Source: Linanthus parryae (Eukaryota > Streptophyta > Magnoliopsida > Ericales > Polemoniaceae). From it: DNA of 64,000 nt. A program made the translations under genes and the position numbers. Shown in pieces: positions 1 through 11,300 of the stretch. The notes beneath the pieces were generated by a model. It worked only from the letters and a program-made list of their open reading frames with translations. It was not told the origin of the DNA and did not search any database. Numbering within the stretch: the stretch's first letter is position 1; each line of letters begins with the position of its first letter. Location: positions 10,860,501 to 10,924,500 of the forward strand of contig JALGPY010000008.1 in the NCBI GenBank assembly GCA_023055425.1. Direction: 5' to 3'.

Positions 1-1158
1 AACTCTTAATTGGATCCACCAAAAAGCCCATTCCTCATAACTTGGTTCCAGTTTTAACCACGAAGGAGGATTCGAATCCATCGAAGCGAGTTAACCTGTT
101 TACTGATATCCATCCCTCCATCATTTTCAAAAACTTGTTTTCTCTCAAAGGGGGAGATGATGGAAACCCTAATTTAAAAATCAAGACTAGAAACATAAAC
201 ATGATCTCCAAATTGTCCCAACACATATGTCAATTGCCTCTTAGCCTCCAAGCAAAGAGTAATTATTGCTTGCTCCAAGAGCAAATATAACGCGGGCTCT
301 TATTTCAAAAAAACAAAAAACAAAACGTGGTGCTCTAATCAGTACACCACATGACATGTCAGGAACATGTAGGAAATCCACTTTCTTTTGTCTGCCACTC
401 ATTCTCTCTGTTCTGTCATGTGTTTTATGGTTAGAGCAAATCCACATCATTTGCTCGAGAGCAAACAAAAATTTCTCCCAAGAAAAGCAGTCTAAGAACA
501 CATGGATTACATAATCAAGGTTCGGGCAGAGCCAAAATAGAAGAAAGCAAGGAATTGAATGTTATGACGAATCACAAAGTAATCTAAAGATGTCCTATTT
601 CAAGAAAACAATTCCATCACCTTTTTAGATCAAAGAAACAAAGATCCTTGCACTAGGCATGGAGGAACTTGAAGGTGTTCTCCATTTTGAGGGTGTGACG
701 GGTGACCCTGAACAACCCCAAAATCCCAATGACTACAATCTGTTGGAACTATCAGAGGCTGAAGAATGACTCGATAGTTCGACACCAAAGGAAATGTCAT
801 TCCAGGTATGACCCAAAATAATTTGCCTTTTCCGAACAAAAATGGAAAAACAAAAACATTTCTCATTCAACAAAATCTCAATTTTGATCATTCATGGCGT
901 GTAGAACCGGAAGGGCTATCCGGAGAAATCTAATTGCATCAGCAGGTAACAGAACAACGATGCTCTCTTGTTCAACTTCCATGTTTAAATTGACCATAAC
1001 TTTCATGTTGAAATTGAATTTGATGCTGCAAATGCGGTGAATGCATGCACATTTTGATACTTTGTTTGACTTTAGTTATGGGCCACGAGATAAAAAAGTT
1101 GATACTGTGTAGTAGCCCATGATAAAAAATTAGAGTAGAATGTTTAAATTTAGTGGTG
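1..1158. other. Non-coding flank of unit A
   Basis: No credible gene is seen. The stretch matches 17932-19089 with scattered substitutions and small indels. The short open frames in it are not conserved as reading frames between the two copies. Confidence 0.7.
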
Positions 1159-1163
1159 GGCTT

Positions 1164-2069
1164 TGTTAGAAATGGATAGTTAAATCTATGGAGAAATGGA
1201 AGGAAGCTTGGTAGCTTGAAGAAGCTTGAAACCAAGATGGTAAATAGTCCCACATTGGTACTCAAAAGGTAGGTAGGTGGCTTTATATGGTTTCACACAC
1301 ACGGGTAGTGTATAACTACAAAGGTGTGCGGAGGACCATGGGTGTTCTTGTGTGCCTCGCGCACACACACACGCGCGCCGCCGTGGCCTCGCCTCGCCTC
1401 GGGTCGGGTCGAAGGGCGATTTGGGCGAAATGTCTCGGCGTCTCGCATCCGCGAGGCGACCTGGCGCGAGAGTATAAATCAGTTTTGGTCCATTACACAC
1501 CAGTTTAATTTTTAATTAATGGGTGTTTTAGGAATGAAATCAAAATGGGTTTTGACCGCATTAATGGGGGATTAATTAGGGCATAATGGCATCAGTTTTC
1601 CATATCTGTTTTTTAATGGTGGAAAAACGTTTTTGATGTTATTTTTTTTCGACTGTTCTGCAACGTTTTTGCTTCTGACTGCTCTCTCTCTCCACTGAAA
1701 TCTGAACTACTCGAGTGTTCTTGGCGAATTGAGGTGTTGATCGTCGTTGATCTTCGGCGTTGCTGGAAAAAGAAGATCGGAGCTGTTTTATCCTGGAAGG
1801 GTCATCGCCGGTATCCCAACACAGCGTAAGTGGGGGCGATTATCTCTTAAAGAACAGTCAGGCCTTCTCGCAAGACCTGACGACTCAGCTGATTTTTCCA
1901 GACACTATTATAGCGTGGATTAGAGGTATGTCTAATATGCTTTATTTTAATCAGTTTCTAATATGTGTACTGTTTACCTTCATATTTTGTTACCTGCGTT
2001 TCTTGGGCCATGTATTGTTAAATAAATTGGCATGTCTAAAATTGATAATTTTAGTGTTTAGATCCAACA
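1164..2069 (+). repeat. Copia A 5' LTR
   Basis: The LTR begins TGTTAGAAATGG and ends GATCCAACA. It contains a GC-rich stretch with a CA run, a TATA-like TATAAAT at about 1473-1479, and a small CTCGC/GCGAG stem just upstream of it. It resembles the unit B 5' LTR more than its own 3' LTR: the 3' LTRs share an extra GGACCG-type block. This fits insertion first and duplication later. Confidence 0.93.
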
Positions 2070-2104
2070 ATATTGAAGAGATAATCTGTTATTTGTTTAG
2101 CAAA

Positions 2105-2989
2105 ATGGCAAGCGAAACTGAAAAATCTGTTGACGGTTCTTCTACATCTGCTGTGGCCATTGATTGGGCCACTTATACTTTTCCACAAGCTGTTGAATTG
2201 ATTGGTTTACCAAAAAAATTCAATGGAGGCGTCAGCTTTTCTCGTTGGCAGAAAAATCTGAAATTGTGGTTAACAATAAAGGGTCTATGGCCTGTTGTGG
2301 AATATGAGAATCCGGTAGTGGATCAAGAAAAGGCTGATTCAGTTAAGGCTTTTGCGAAGTGGGCTGAGAAAGACAGAGTGGCTAGAGCGGCTATTTTAGC
2401 TGCTCTGTGAAACACTCTGTTTGATGTTTATTCATCAGATTCCTACACCGCAAAGCTCTTATGGGAAAAGATGAATGAGACACATAATACTGACTCTCAG
2501 GGTCTGGAAAAGTATTATGTGTCTAAGTTTCTTGATTTCAAACTGGTGGACAATAAGTTCATGACTGAGCAGGTGCATGAGTACGAGATGATTGTGCATG
2601 CTTTGAAGGAGTCTGGTATGGACCTTCCTGAAAAGTTTTTGGTTATGTGTGTGATTGAAAAGCTCCCTAAGTCTTGGGAAGATTTTTGTCTCTATCTGAA
2701 AAGGCAGAAAGGAGAAATCACATGGACTTACCTCATGCTGGACATCCCAGTGCAAGAACAACACAAGTCTAAACAGTGACATGTCATGCCAACAGAACCT
2801 GGTAGCGCGAAGGTGAATGTTGTCACTGTTGGAAAGAAAAGGAAAAATGTTGTTAAGAAGGATTAAAATGATAAACCTAAGGATGAAAATGACAAGGCCA
2901 AGAAACCAAAGGAAACAAACCATGTTGGTTTTGTGGACAGGTTGGACATTTTAGCAAGAAATGCCCTAAAAAGAAAGCTAAGAAAACCG
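2105..2989 (+). pseudogene. Copia A gag, broken
   Basis: The gag frame starts at ATG 2105 (MASETEK...) and codes for the UBN2-like capsid region. It is interrupted by TGA at 2408, TGA after SKQ near 2777, and a TAA near 2866, all absent at those positions from copy B. The zinc knuckle (C-x2-C-x4-H-x4-C, starting at 2923) lies one frame back from the capsid region, a shift also present in copy B. The product would be non-functional. Confidence 0.88.
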
Positions 2990-4520
2990 ACGTGGTAGCG
3001 CAAGCGAATGCTGTGCTTGGAACCACAAGTGGGCCTGTGGTGAACATGGTTGTTGGTGAAGCTTCTTCTTCTGGAACCGAGGTTAACCGGTATGTTACTT
3101 ACAACCCTGCACTATTTTCCACATCTTTGTCAAATGAATGGTTGATTGATACGGGAGCTAATGTGCATATATGTGCTGACATTAGTTTATTTGTATCTTA
3201 TCAACATAGTCGTGGTTTGACAGTGGATATGGGGAAAACGAGTGCCGCTCAAGTACTTGGAATAGTAAACGTGGACCTCAAGTTTCCTTCGGGTCATATT
3301 CTATCCCTGACGAGAGTGCATCATGTTCCTGATGCTCGTAGGAACATAATAAGTGGAAGTAGATTAGTAGCTAGCGGGTTTGAGATTTCTTTGAAATTTA
3401 ATAAAGTAGTTCTTGCTCATACTGGTACATTTTTTGGCAAGGGCTATTTATCAGACAATTTATTTGTAATCAATGATGAACCCGTTGTGGGCACTTTAGC
3501 TAATGATATTGTTCCTTCTTTTAACTGTATTGAATCTTCCAATTTATGGCATGCTAGACTTGGTCACTTGAATTCCTGGTGCTCTAAAGAATATGATGAA
3601 TTTAGAGCTGATTCCAAAACACACCACAAAAAAGAATTTTAAATGTCAAGTATGTGTGTCTGCTAAACAAACAAGGAAACATTTTCATACTGTTGTTAGG
3701 GATTCGGACTTGTTTGATTTAGTGCACGGACATGTGTGAATTTGGTGGTGTGTTAACGAAGGACCAATTTAGATATTTCATTACCTTTAAAGATGATTGT
3801 AGTAGATATTGTTATGTTTATTTACTTAAACATAAGGATGAAGCACTTAGTAATTTCATTATGTATAGAACTGAAGTTGAAAAACAAACTGGTAAGGTAC
3901 TTAAACGTTTGTGATCCCATAGAGGTGGTGAGTATACGAGTAACGCTTTTGATGAATTTTGTGCAAACAATGGTATAATTCATGAAGTTACTCCCCCATA
4001 CACACCTGAGTCTAATGGGGTTGCCGAACGAAAGAACATAACGTTTCAAGATATGATTAACAGTATTCTCTTAAACTCTGGGTTGCCTAAATACTTGTGG
4101 GGAGAGGCTTTGAATACGGCTTGCCATATTCTGAATAAAGTCCCTCTGAAACACAAGGATAAAACACCCTATGAGTTATGGAAGGGCAGGAAGGCTAGTC
4201 TTAATTATCTTCGTGTGTGGGGGTGCCTTGCTAAGGTACTTGTACCTGTACACAAGAGAAAGAAGCTAGGTCCTAAGACTGTTGATTGTATCTTTCTGGG
4301 CTATCGAGAAACCACTACCGCTATGAGATTTTTGGTAGTAAAATCTGACATAGACGGTATAGTGGCAAACACGATAGTTGAGTTTCGTGATGCAACATTC
4401 TTTGAGGATGTCTACCCTATGAAGACCGGTATACCTCAAGATACTACTAACGAAGACCCTTCTCTCATATCGAGTTCTATTCCTGATCATGTGGAAAAGA
4501 TGAAAAATGTTGGGGCATAA
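2923..4520 (+). pseudogene. Copia A protease and integrase, broken
   Basis: The frame from the zinc knuckle runs through an aspartic protease with the active-site motif LIDTGAN near 3143, then the GAG-pre-integrase motif HARLGHL near 3550. A private one-base insertion near 3573 shifts the frame. A two-base loss removes the first integrase Asp region near 3725. A TGA follows near 3912, and the next motif reads SHRGGEY where the family normally has SDRGGEY. The third catalytic Glu (VAERK) is still present in this copy. A TAA closes the segment at 4518. Confidence 0.88.
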
Positions 4521-6210
4521 TCGAGTAGTAGGTCTCTCCCTGAGGATGTAAAGGAACCAATAAGGAGTAAGCGTGCAAAGGTAGTCAAGGATTTTGGAAG
4601 TGATTTTGTCACTTACAATGTCGAGGACGAACCTTTAACTTTCCGGCAGGCTATGGATTCTTCTGAATTTAGGCACTGGAAGGGTGCTATAAAGAGTAAA
4701 ATTGACTCCATTTTTTCTAATGGAACATGGGAGTTAGTTGATCTCCCTCCAGGGTGTTCTACTATCGGGTCCAGGTGGATCTTTAAGAAGAAGTTGAACC
4801 CCGACGGGTCAATAGATAAGTACAAGGCCAGAATGGTTGCTAAAGGTTTTCGGCAAAGGGAAGGTATTGATTACTTTGATACATACTCTCCAGTTGTTAG
4901 GATGACAACAATCCGAATGCTTATAGCTTTGGCTTCGGTCAGTGGTCTTATCATCCATCAGATGGATGTTAAGATGACTTTTCTTCATGGTGATCTTGAA
5001 GAAGAGATTTATATGGATCAGCCTGAGGGGTTTGTTGTATCAGGCAATGAAAGGAAAGTATGTAAGTTAATCAAGTCCCTTTACGACTTGAAACAAGCTC
5101 CCAGGGATTGGCATAGAAAGTTTGATGAAACTGTTTTGCCGTTCGGTTTTATTATTCATGAAAGTGACAAGTGTGTCTACACCAAAGTTAAGGGTAGTGA
5201 ATGTATGATTTTATGTCTATATATGGATGATATTTTGTTGTTTGGAGCCAATATTTAGATTATTAATGAGACAAAAGCTTTCTTGAAGAGGCATTTTGAG
5301 ATGAAGGATATGGGTGAGGCTAGTGTGATTCATGGACTGAAGTTGACTCAGTCAGCTGAGGGAATAACCTTATCTCAGTCTCGTTATATAGAGAAATCTA
5401 TACTTGAGAAATATGGTTATTCACAGTGTAGAATCGCTAGTACACCCTATGATCATAAAATTGCCTTAGTCAAGAATTCTTCAGGTGTACTTGTGTCTCA
5501 ATTAATGTATTCTCAGATTATTGTAAGTTTTCAGTATCTTGGTAACTGTACTAGACCAGATATTTCATATTCTATGTCTAAGTTGGCTAGATATACTAGT
5601 TGTCCAAACAGAACTCATTGGGATGCTCTTGATAGAGTGCTTAGATATCTGAAAGGCACAATGTACCTAAGTTTACACTAAAGGAGATTTACTGGTGTAC
5701 TTTAGGGGTACAGTGATGCAAGTTGGATAGCTAAGAAGTATGGTTCCAATTGAGTGACTGGATATGTGTTCACATTGGCAGGTGGAGCAATATCTTGGAA
5801 GTCGACCAAACAGACTATTGTAACTCGGTCTACTTTTGAGGCCGAGTTGTGTGCGCTTGATGCCATGGGAACGGAGGTTGAATGGTTACGCGGACTTATG
5901 TCCGCTATACCTGTAGTAAGCAAACCGCTTCCTGCTATTGCTATTTCATTGTGATAGTCGGACGACTATCGACAAGATTAGCAGTAAAAAGTATAATGCT
6001 AAAATGAGGAGACACATCCAAGTTAGACTAAAGTCTATAAGGGGTTTAGTGTCTGATAGGATCATAGCTGTTGAGTTCATAGGAACTCAGAATAATACAG
6101 CTGATCCTTTGACTAAAGGACTGGAACCTGCAGTGGTCCTTAAGTCGAGGTTGGGGATGGGACTGACAACCCATCGTAGTTCATCAACAGTGGGAACCCA
6201 ATACACATGA
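4521..6210 (+). pseudogene. Copia A reverse transcriptase and RNase H, broken
   Basis: RT motifs are clear from 4653: SRWIFKKKLNPDG, the QMDVKMTFLHGDLEE block and the catalytic LYMDDILL near 5217. Private stops occur at 5256-5258 and near 5754. Stops shared with copy B occur at 5679-5681 and near 5703, followed by a shared frame change near 5940. The RNase H end (RRHIQVR ... NTADPLTKGLE) is readable up to 6210. Confidence 0.88.
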
Positions 6211-6735
6211 GAGGAGATCCCTCGAAAGTGTATTCAATGTGGTAATAACAAGCTGTGAGTATGAACTGGTAGTACCTTTGCTACATAGATGATACATTTG
6301 TATCGGAGTCTATCCCCTGAAAACCTAAAATGTACTAATACTGCAGGATAGCAAGAGTTATTTAAACTCTGAATGGGGTCAAGTCTTTTGACGAGATGGT
6401 GGCAGACATCTCTGGAGATGCCCAGCTAAGCGAAGGTAATTGTGCGGTCGCAATTAGAGGAAAGGGTTATTCCTTGAAGCATTCGACGAACAACATGGAG
6501 ACAAGACTATTAATGTCTCAAAGCCGTAGATTGACACCATAGCCGTTGACTTGTCGTCTTCTATGGAGTATGACTACACTATACGGATTAAGATTCAAGG
6601 TGAAATATTCCATCTGAATCCGGTAGTCATCGAAGTAGAGGACTTAGGAGGGTTCAAACCCGGAAGGGTACCGACTCTGAAAACCAAGTCATGATGAGAA
6701 CACTGTATGCATTTCTATATGGATTTGTGGGGGAT
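6211..6735 (+). other. Copia A 3' untranslated region and polypurine tract
   Basis: Non-coding sequence between the RNase H stop and the 3' LTR. It ends in TTTGTGGGGGAT directly before the LTR at 6736, the usual plant Copia polypurine tract. No further gene is visible. Confidence 0.8.
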
Positions 6736-7658
6736 TGTTAGAAATGGATAGTTAAATCCATGTAGAAATGGAAGCAAACTTGGTAGCTTGAAGAAGCTTG
6801 AAACCAAGATGGTAATTAGTCCCACATTGGTACTCAAAAGGTAGGTAGGTGGCTTTATATGGTTTCACACACATGGGTAGTGTATAACTACTAAGGTGTG
6901 TGGAGGACCGTGGGTTTTCTTGTGTGCCTCGCGCACACACACACACGCGCGCCACCGCCGCCTCGCCTCGGGTCGGACCGAACCGGGTCGGGTCGAAGGG
7001 CGATTTGGGCGAAATGTCTCGGCGTCTCGCGACCGCGAGGTGACCTGGCGCGAGAGTATAAATCAGTTTCGGTCCATTACACACCAGTTTAATTTTTAAT
7101 TAATGGTTATTTTAGGAATGAAATCAAAACGGGTTTTGACCGCATTAATGGGGGATTAATTAGGACATAATGACATCAGTTTTCCATGTATGTTTTTTAA
7201 TTGTGGAAAAACGTTTTTGATGTTATTTTTTTTTGACTGTTCTGCAACGTTTTTGCTTCTGACTGCTCTCTCTCTCTCTCCACTGAAATCCGAACTACTC
7301 GAGTGTTCTTGGCGAACTGAGGTGTTGATCGTCGTTGATCTTCGGCGTTGCTGGGACAAAGAAGATCGGAGCTGTTTTATCCTGGAAGGGTCATCGCCGG
7401 TATCCCAACACAGCGTAAGTGGGGGCGATTATCTCTTCAAGAATAGTCAGGCCTTCTCGCAAGACCTGACGACTCAGCTGATTTTTCCAGACACTATTAT
7501 AGCGTGGATTAGAGGTATGTCTAATCTGCTTTATTTTAATCAGTTTCTAGTATGTGTACTGTTTACCTTCATGTTTTGTTACATGCGTTTCTTGGGCCAT
7601 GTATTGTTAAATAAATTGGCATGTCTAAAATTGATAATTTTAGTGTTTAGATCCAACA
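6736..7658 (+). repeat. Copia A 3' LTR
   Basis: A 923-bp LTR beginning TGTTAGAAATGG and ending GATCCAACA, followed by the target duplicate GGCTT. It differs from the 5' LTR by many substitutions and an extra GGACCGAACCG block near 6975, so the insertion is old. Confidence 0.93.
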
Positions 7659-7663
7659 GGCTT

Positions 7664-8308
7664 GACCTATCAACTTTATCAGATAGGGCTAAAGAGGCCC
7701 ATAACAGTGACTGCGCCTTAGAAAAAGTTGATTTTTTTTTTTGGTAATATATCCCCTTTTTGTCAAAAAAGAAGAAGATATATTTTGCTTCAGCCATCAA
7801 AATTTAAAAAAAGAAAATTGCTTGGTATTATCTCCTAATACCAAGGATTCGATAGCCACTTTCGGTTTTCCAAACCGCCAACCCAGTTAGTCGTACGTAT
7901 ATCGGGTCCAAAGTCGACCCATTTTTTTTTTCCAAAAGTTCATTCTCATAAAGATATATTTTACTGGAAAAAAAGATGGTAGAATCAGAGAGCAAATCTT
8001 GATAATGTTGGCAACCACAAAAGTGCCAAGGAGATAAAAACTTGGTAAAAACACCTATTTCCGCAACAGATTTCATAAGGATCGAGCTGTAATATACTAT
8101 TCAGTACCGTATTCACTAATACATGTAGTACGACGCAAATGCTGTTTTTTGCAGTGTTTGATGATCCCCAAACGAACATCCACTTTTGTCGGCTAAACTA
8201 CAGTAAGCTGTAAGCCCTTATTCTTCCGCTAAAGGCATGTGAACTTATCCACAATCACTAGGAAGTGAGGATTCTCCCTCTCTGTAGAACTTCTTTGCTC
8301 TCACCATT
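7664..8308. other. Spacer between Copia A and MATE A
   Basis: No gene is seen. The stretch matches 41593-42230 of unit B. It should contain the 3' untranslated region of the MATE gene, which is read leftward, but no polyadenylation site can be assigned with confidence. Confidence 0.6.
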
Positions 8309-11300
8309 TTATGACACAACATCCACAGGTATTGTAGATTCATAGACTCTTTCACTTGCCTTCTTGGCCTAAACATAGAAAAAGAGATCTCTCAGGATAT
8401 GCACCAAGTAAAAATGGAGAGGTTTTGAAAAAATAGAGGGTATATACTATGTACCTCTTGCTCCCAATTTGTGCGTAATGTAATAAAGAGTAGTAAAGCG
8501 ACTTGCACAGTGAGTGCGGTGATAATCCCCAACCAGAGACCCTGAAACATATCAATGCATTTTGAAAATTTCTCGTTCCCAAACAGAAATATATCATATG
8601 TGATTAAGGAGATGTCGCTAAAAGCAAGAACAATGGACTTACTCGTCCTCCAAAACCCAAGAAAAATGCTAGTAACAAAGCCACGGGAATGCCCACAAGA
8701 TAATAAGATCCTAAGTTGATAAATGCACCAATCTTCTGAAAACCACATCCTCTAACCGTCCCTGAATCACAAGAAACGTAATAATTAGTTAAATAACCAT
8801 CCATTATTTTGTGCATGATTAGTTAATAACCATCCATCACAAGAAATATGGTAGGATGAATGGGTAGAATACCTGAAAGAACACACTGGAGGCCATCAAT
8901 GAAATTTGATATGGCAAGTATGGTCATCATAGATGCTACGGATTTGACCACTTCAACGTCGTTGCTATAGGCAAAGCCCCAGACATTACGTATCAGTAAC
9001 ATGACTGTTCCTACCCATATGCCCACAGTGACCGCCATGCCTAAGACAACCCGGACTGCCAAACGCGCAGTTTGGGGATGCCCTGCTCCCAGTTCATTCG
9101 ACACCCGTGTGCTGTGGAAAGGTGAGAAAGATTAGTTTCAGAAAAATAGGTAATGATGCTTTCACATTTCAACTTCAGCATAACGTTTTACCCTCACGAA
9201 TTGAAATGTCCATAGAGTTGGTGCTAATTGGATCTAGCCTTCTAACATTGTCAATAAGTTACTCCATTATAAGTTCAAGTCAGATTCTTGTCTCTTCATA
9301 TAAGCATTCTGGATTGAATTTTACGAGTCTAAATATGACTTTATCATTTTGGGAACATCAGAAGAGGTGATAATTTGAATGTTCACATCTTGACATTATT
9401 TGTGTTCTTAATTCAACCAAAGGTTTGTTCGAAGAGACTTGCAGGTTTAGATTTGAACCCAAATAAGGTCTATAGAATCCAAATATAAATTAGAAAATGA
9501 AGACATTATGTCTGTAGAAATAAACTAACTGGTATGATAGAATTGAGGAGTAAAATTTATGCCTACTCAAAACCTAACCTTCCATAGCAAAAAAGCTACA
9601 AAGCTCGATAAAGTACATATGACTCACCTGACAGCATTGCTTAGCCCAAAGGGAATCATCCAAACTGTTGCGGCTGTATTAAGGCTGTGAAGTAAGGCTT
9701 CATGTTAGACATGGTTAAATATGCATAAAATCAACAACAGATTGATTAAGGAGATTTCTTGCAAAAAATATGTATATATATATACTTCTTACCAGATAGA
9801 AAGTACCGAGGTTTCCAACTGAGGATGAGGAAGAAGACCAGAAAGGAGAACCATCATTTCAAATGACCACATCTCCAAGCTGCAAAGAAATGTCACGTTA
9901 ACATCACACGGAGTACAAATTAAGAAGGATAGGAATCAAGCAGCTCACTGTGAAGCAAAAGCTTACCATGTCATGACAGCCGAAGGGATAGCAAGTTTCA
10001 AGAAAGTCCAAATATTTTTGAAGGCCTCCTTGGAAAATCCAGTCCAACTTTTTGAGCAAGAAGGCGAGAACTTCACATAAAGTGCTAACAGTATGAAGTT
10101 CAACCAATGAGAGATTGAAATCGACAGAGCAGCTCCTTTAGAACCAAGACCAGATTTAAACACGAGAATCCAACACACTAGAAGATGGATTAACGTTGTG
10201 ATGCCAGAGGTAATCATCATTGGGAAGACAATGTTTTGAGTCTGCAAGAACTTGACAAGGCATTGAACAAGGCCATATCCAAAAATGCTTGGAACCATGT
10301 AACGCGCGAAAAGTTGAGCTTCCTGTGATATCTCAGGATCTTGGCCAAGAGTAACCAGAATAAGGCCGGTGTTTGCCCAGATAACCGCAAGGGGTATGCT
10401 TACAATGGTTAGAACAAACATAGCTCTCTGCATTTGTATCCCAAGCAAATGGTATTGCTTTGCTCCATAAGACTGACCACATAAGGTGTCCAAAGCACTA
10501 GCCATTCCCAACTACGCAAATGCAAGAAAAATGTCACACCAATCCCTTTGAAGATAATCAAGAAAAATAAAATAAAAAACATTGATGAAAAAACTGAGGT
10601 TTACAGTCATAAAACCAGACATGGAAGCGCTTGCAAAGGTTCTATACCCAGAAAGACCAAGTTTAGTGGCAAACTCCAATTCCCAAACCAATACTTGACT
10701 TAGATTATTGTTTAGTTATTTAGTGCTGATGATGTAGTTAACACTTAACAGTTATGAAGCAAGAAATAGTTGTCATTTTACTCAGTAGTATTATCCAAAC
10801 CTAAATTAAGAGCATGTTCATCAGTGGTCTCTGCACCACCAAAATTCTCCTGCACACTATTCACCTTTCCACAAAGACCTCCACCCTATCCACTGCCCCA
10901 GGGCACTTCAAAGCAGGGGCGGAGGCACTAACCGGCTCCGGGGGGAAAGTGCCCCCCACCAAAATTTTGTAATTACAATTGCAGCCCCATTTTCAACTTT
11001 TATTTAGTTTTGTTCCTATGTAAAATATAGGATCACCCATTATTATTGTACTCCTACCCTAAAATAACTAAGTTATTTTCAGTATGACCTTTAAAATAAG
11101 GACAAGTGACACTAAACATGTGTGCAGTTTGACATTTGTGACACTAAACCTCCAGCACTTTTAATTTCATAGAAAAACCTCATGCACTTTTCATTTCATA
11201 GAAAAACCCCATGCACTTTTCATTTTGAGATAAATAGTCTCCTGTCGTTAACATAGTGATTAAATTAACGGAAACCCATCACAAGACCTCGCGTGATGCG

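Larger units (their letters stand above)
1164..7658 (+). mobile_element. Copia (Ty1) LTR retrotransposon, copy A, decayed
   Basis: A complete but inactive element of about 6.5 kb lies between perfect 5-bp target duplications GGCTT (1159-1163 and 7659-7663). LTRs are 906 bp and 923 bp, both TG...CA. The internal region encodes, in Copia order, gag with a CCHC knuckle, aspartic protease, integrase, reverse transcriptase and RNase H, all broken by stops and frame changes. The polypurine tract GTGGGGGAT abuts the 3' LTR. No canonical initiator-Met primer site follows the 5' LTR. The orthologous insertion at 19095-41587 has the same target site, so insertion preceded the segmental duplication. Confidence 0.95.

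Noticed and set aside
630..866. A conserved 78-codon minus-strand frame present in both unit flanks
   Set aside because: Conservation follows from segmental duplication; composition is unremarkable and no domain or splice context is visible.
1287..1515. Arg-rich small proteins encoded around the CA repeat
   Set aside because: They fall in Copia LTRs, arise from low-complexity GC-rich sequence in several frames, and change with indels between LTRs.
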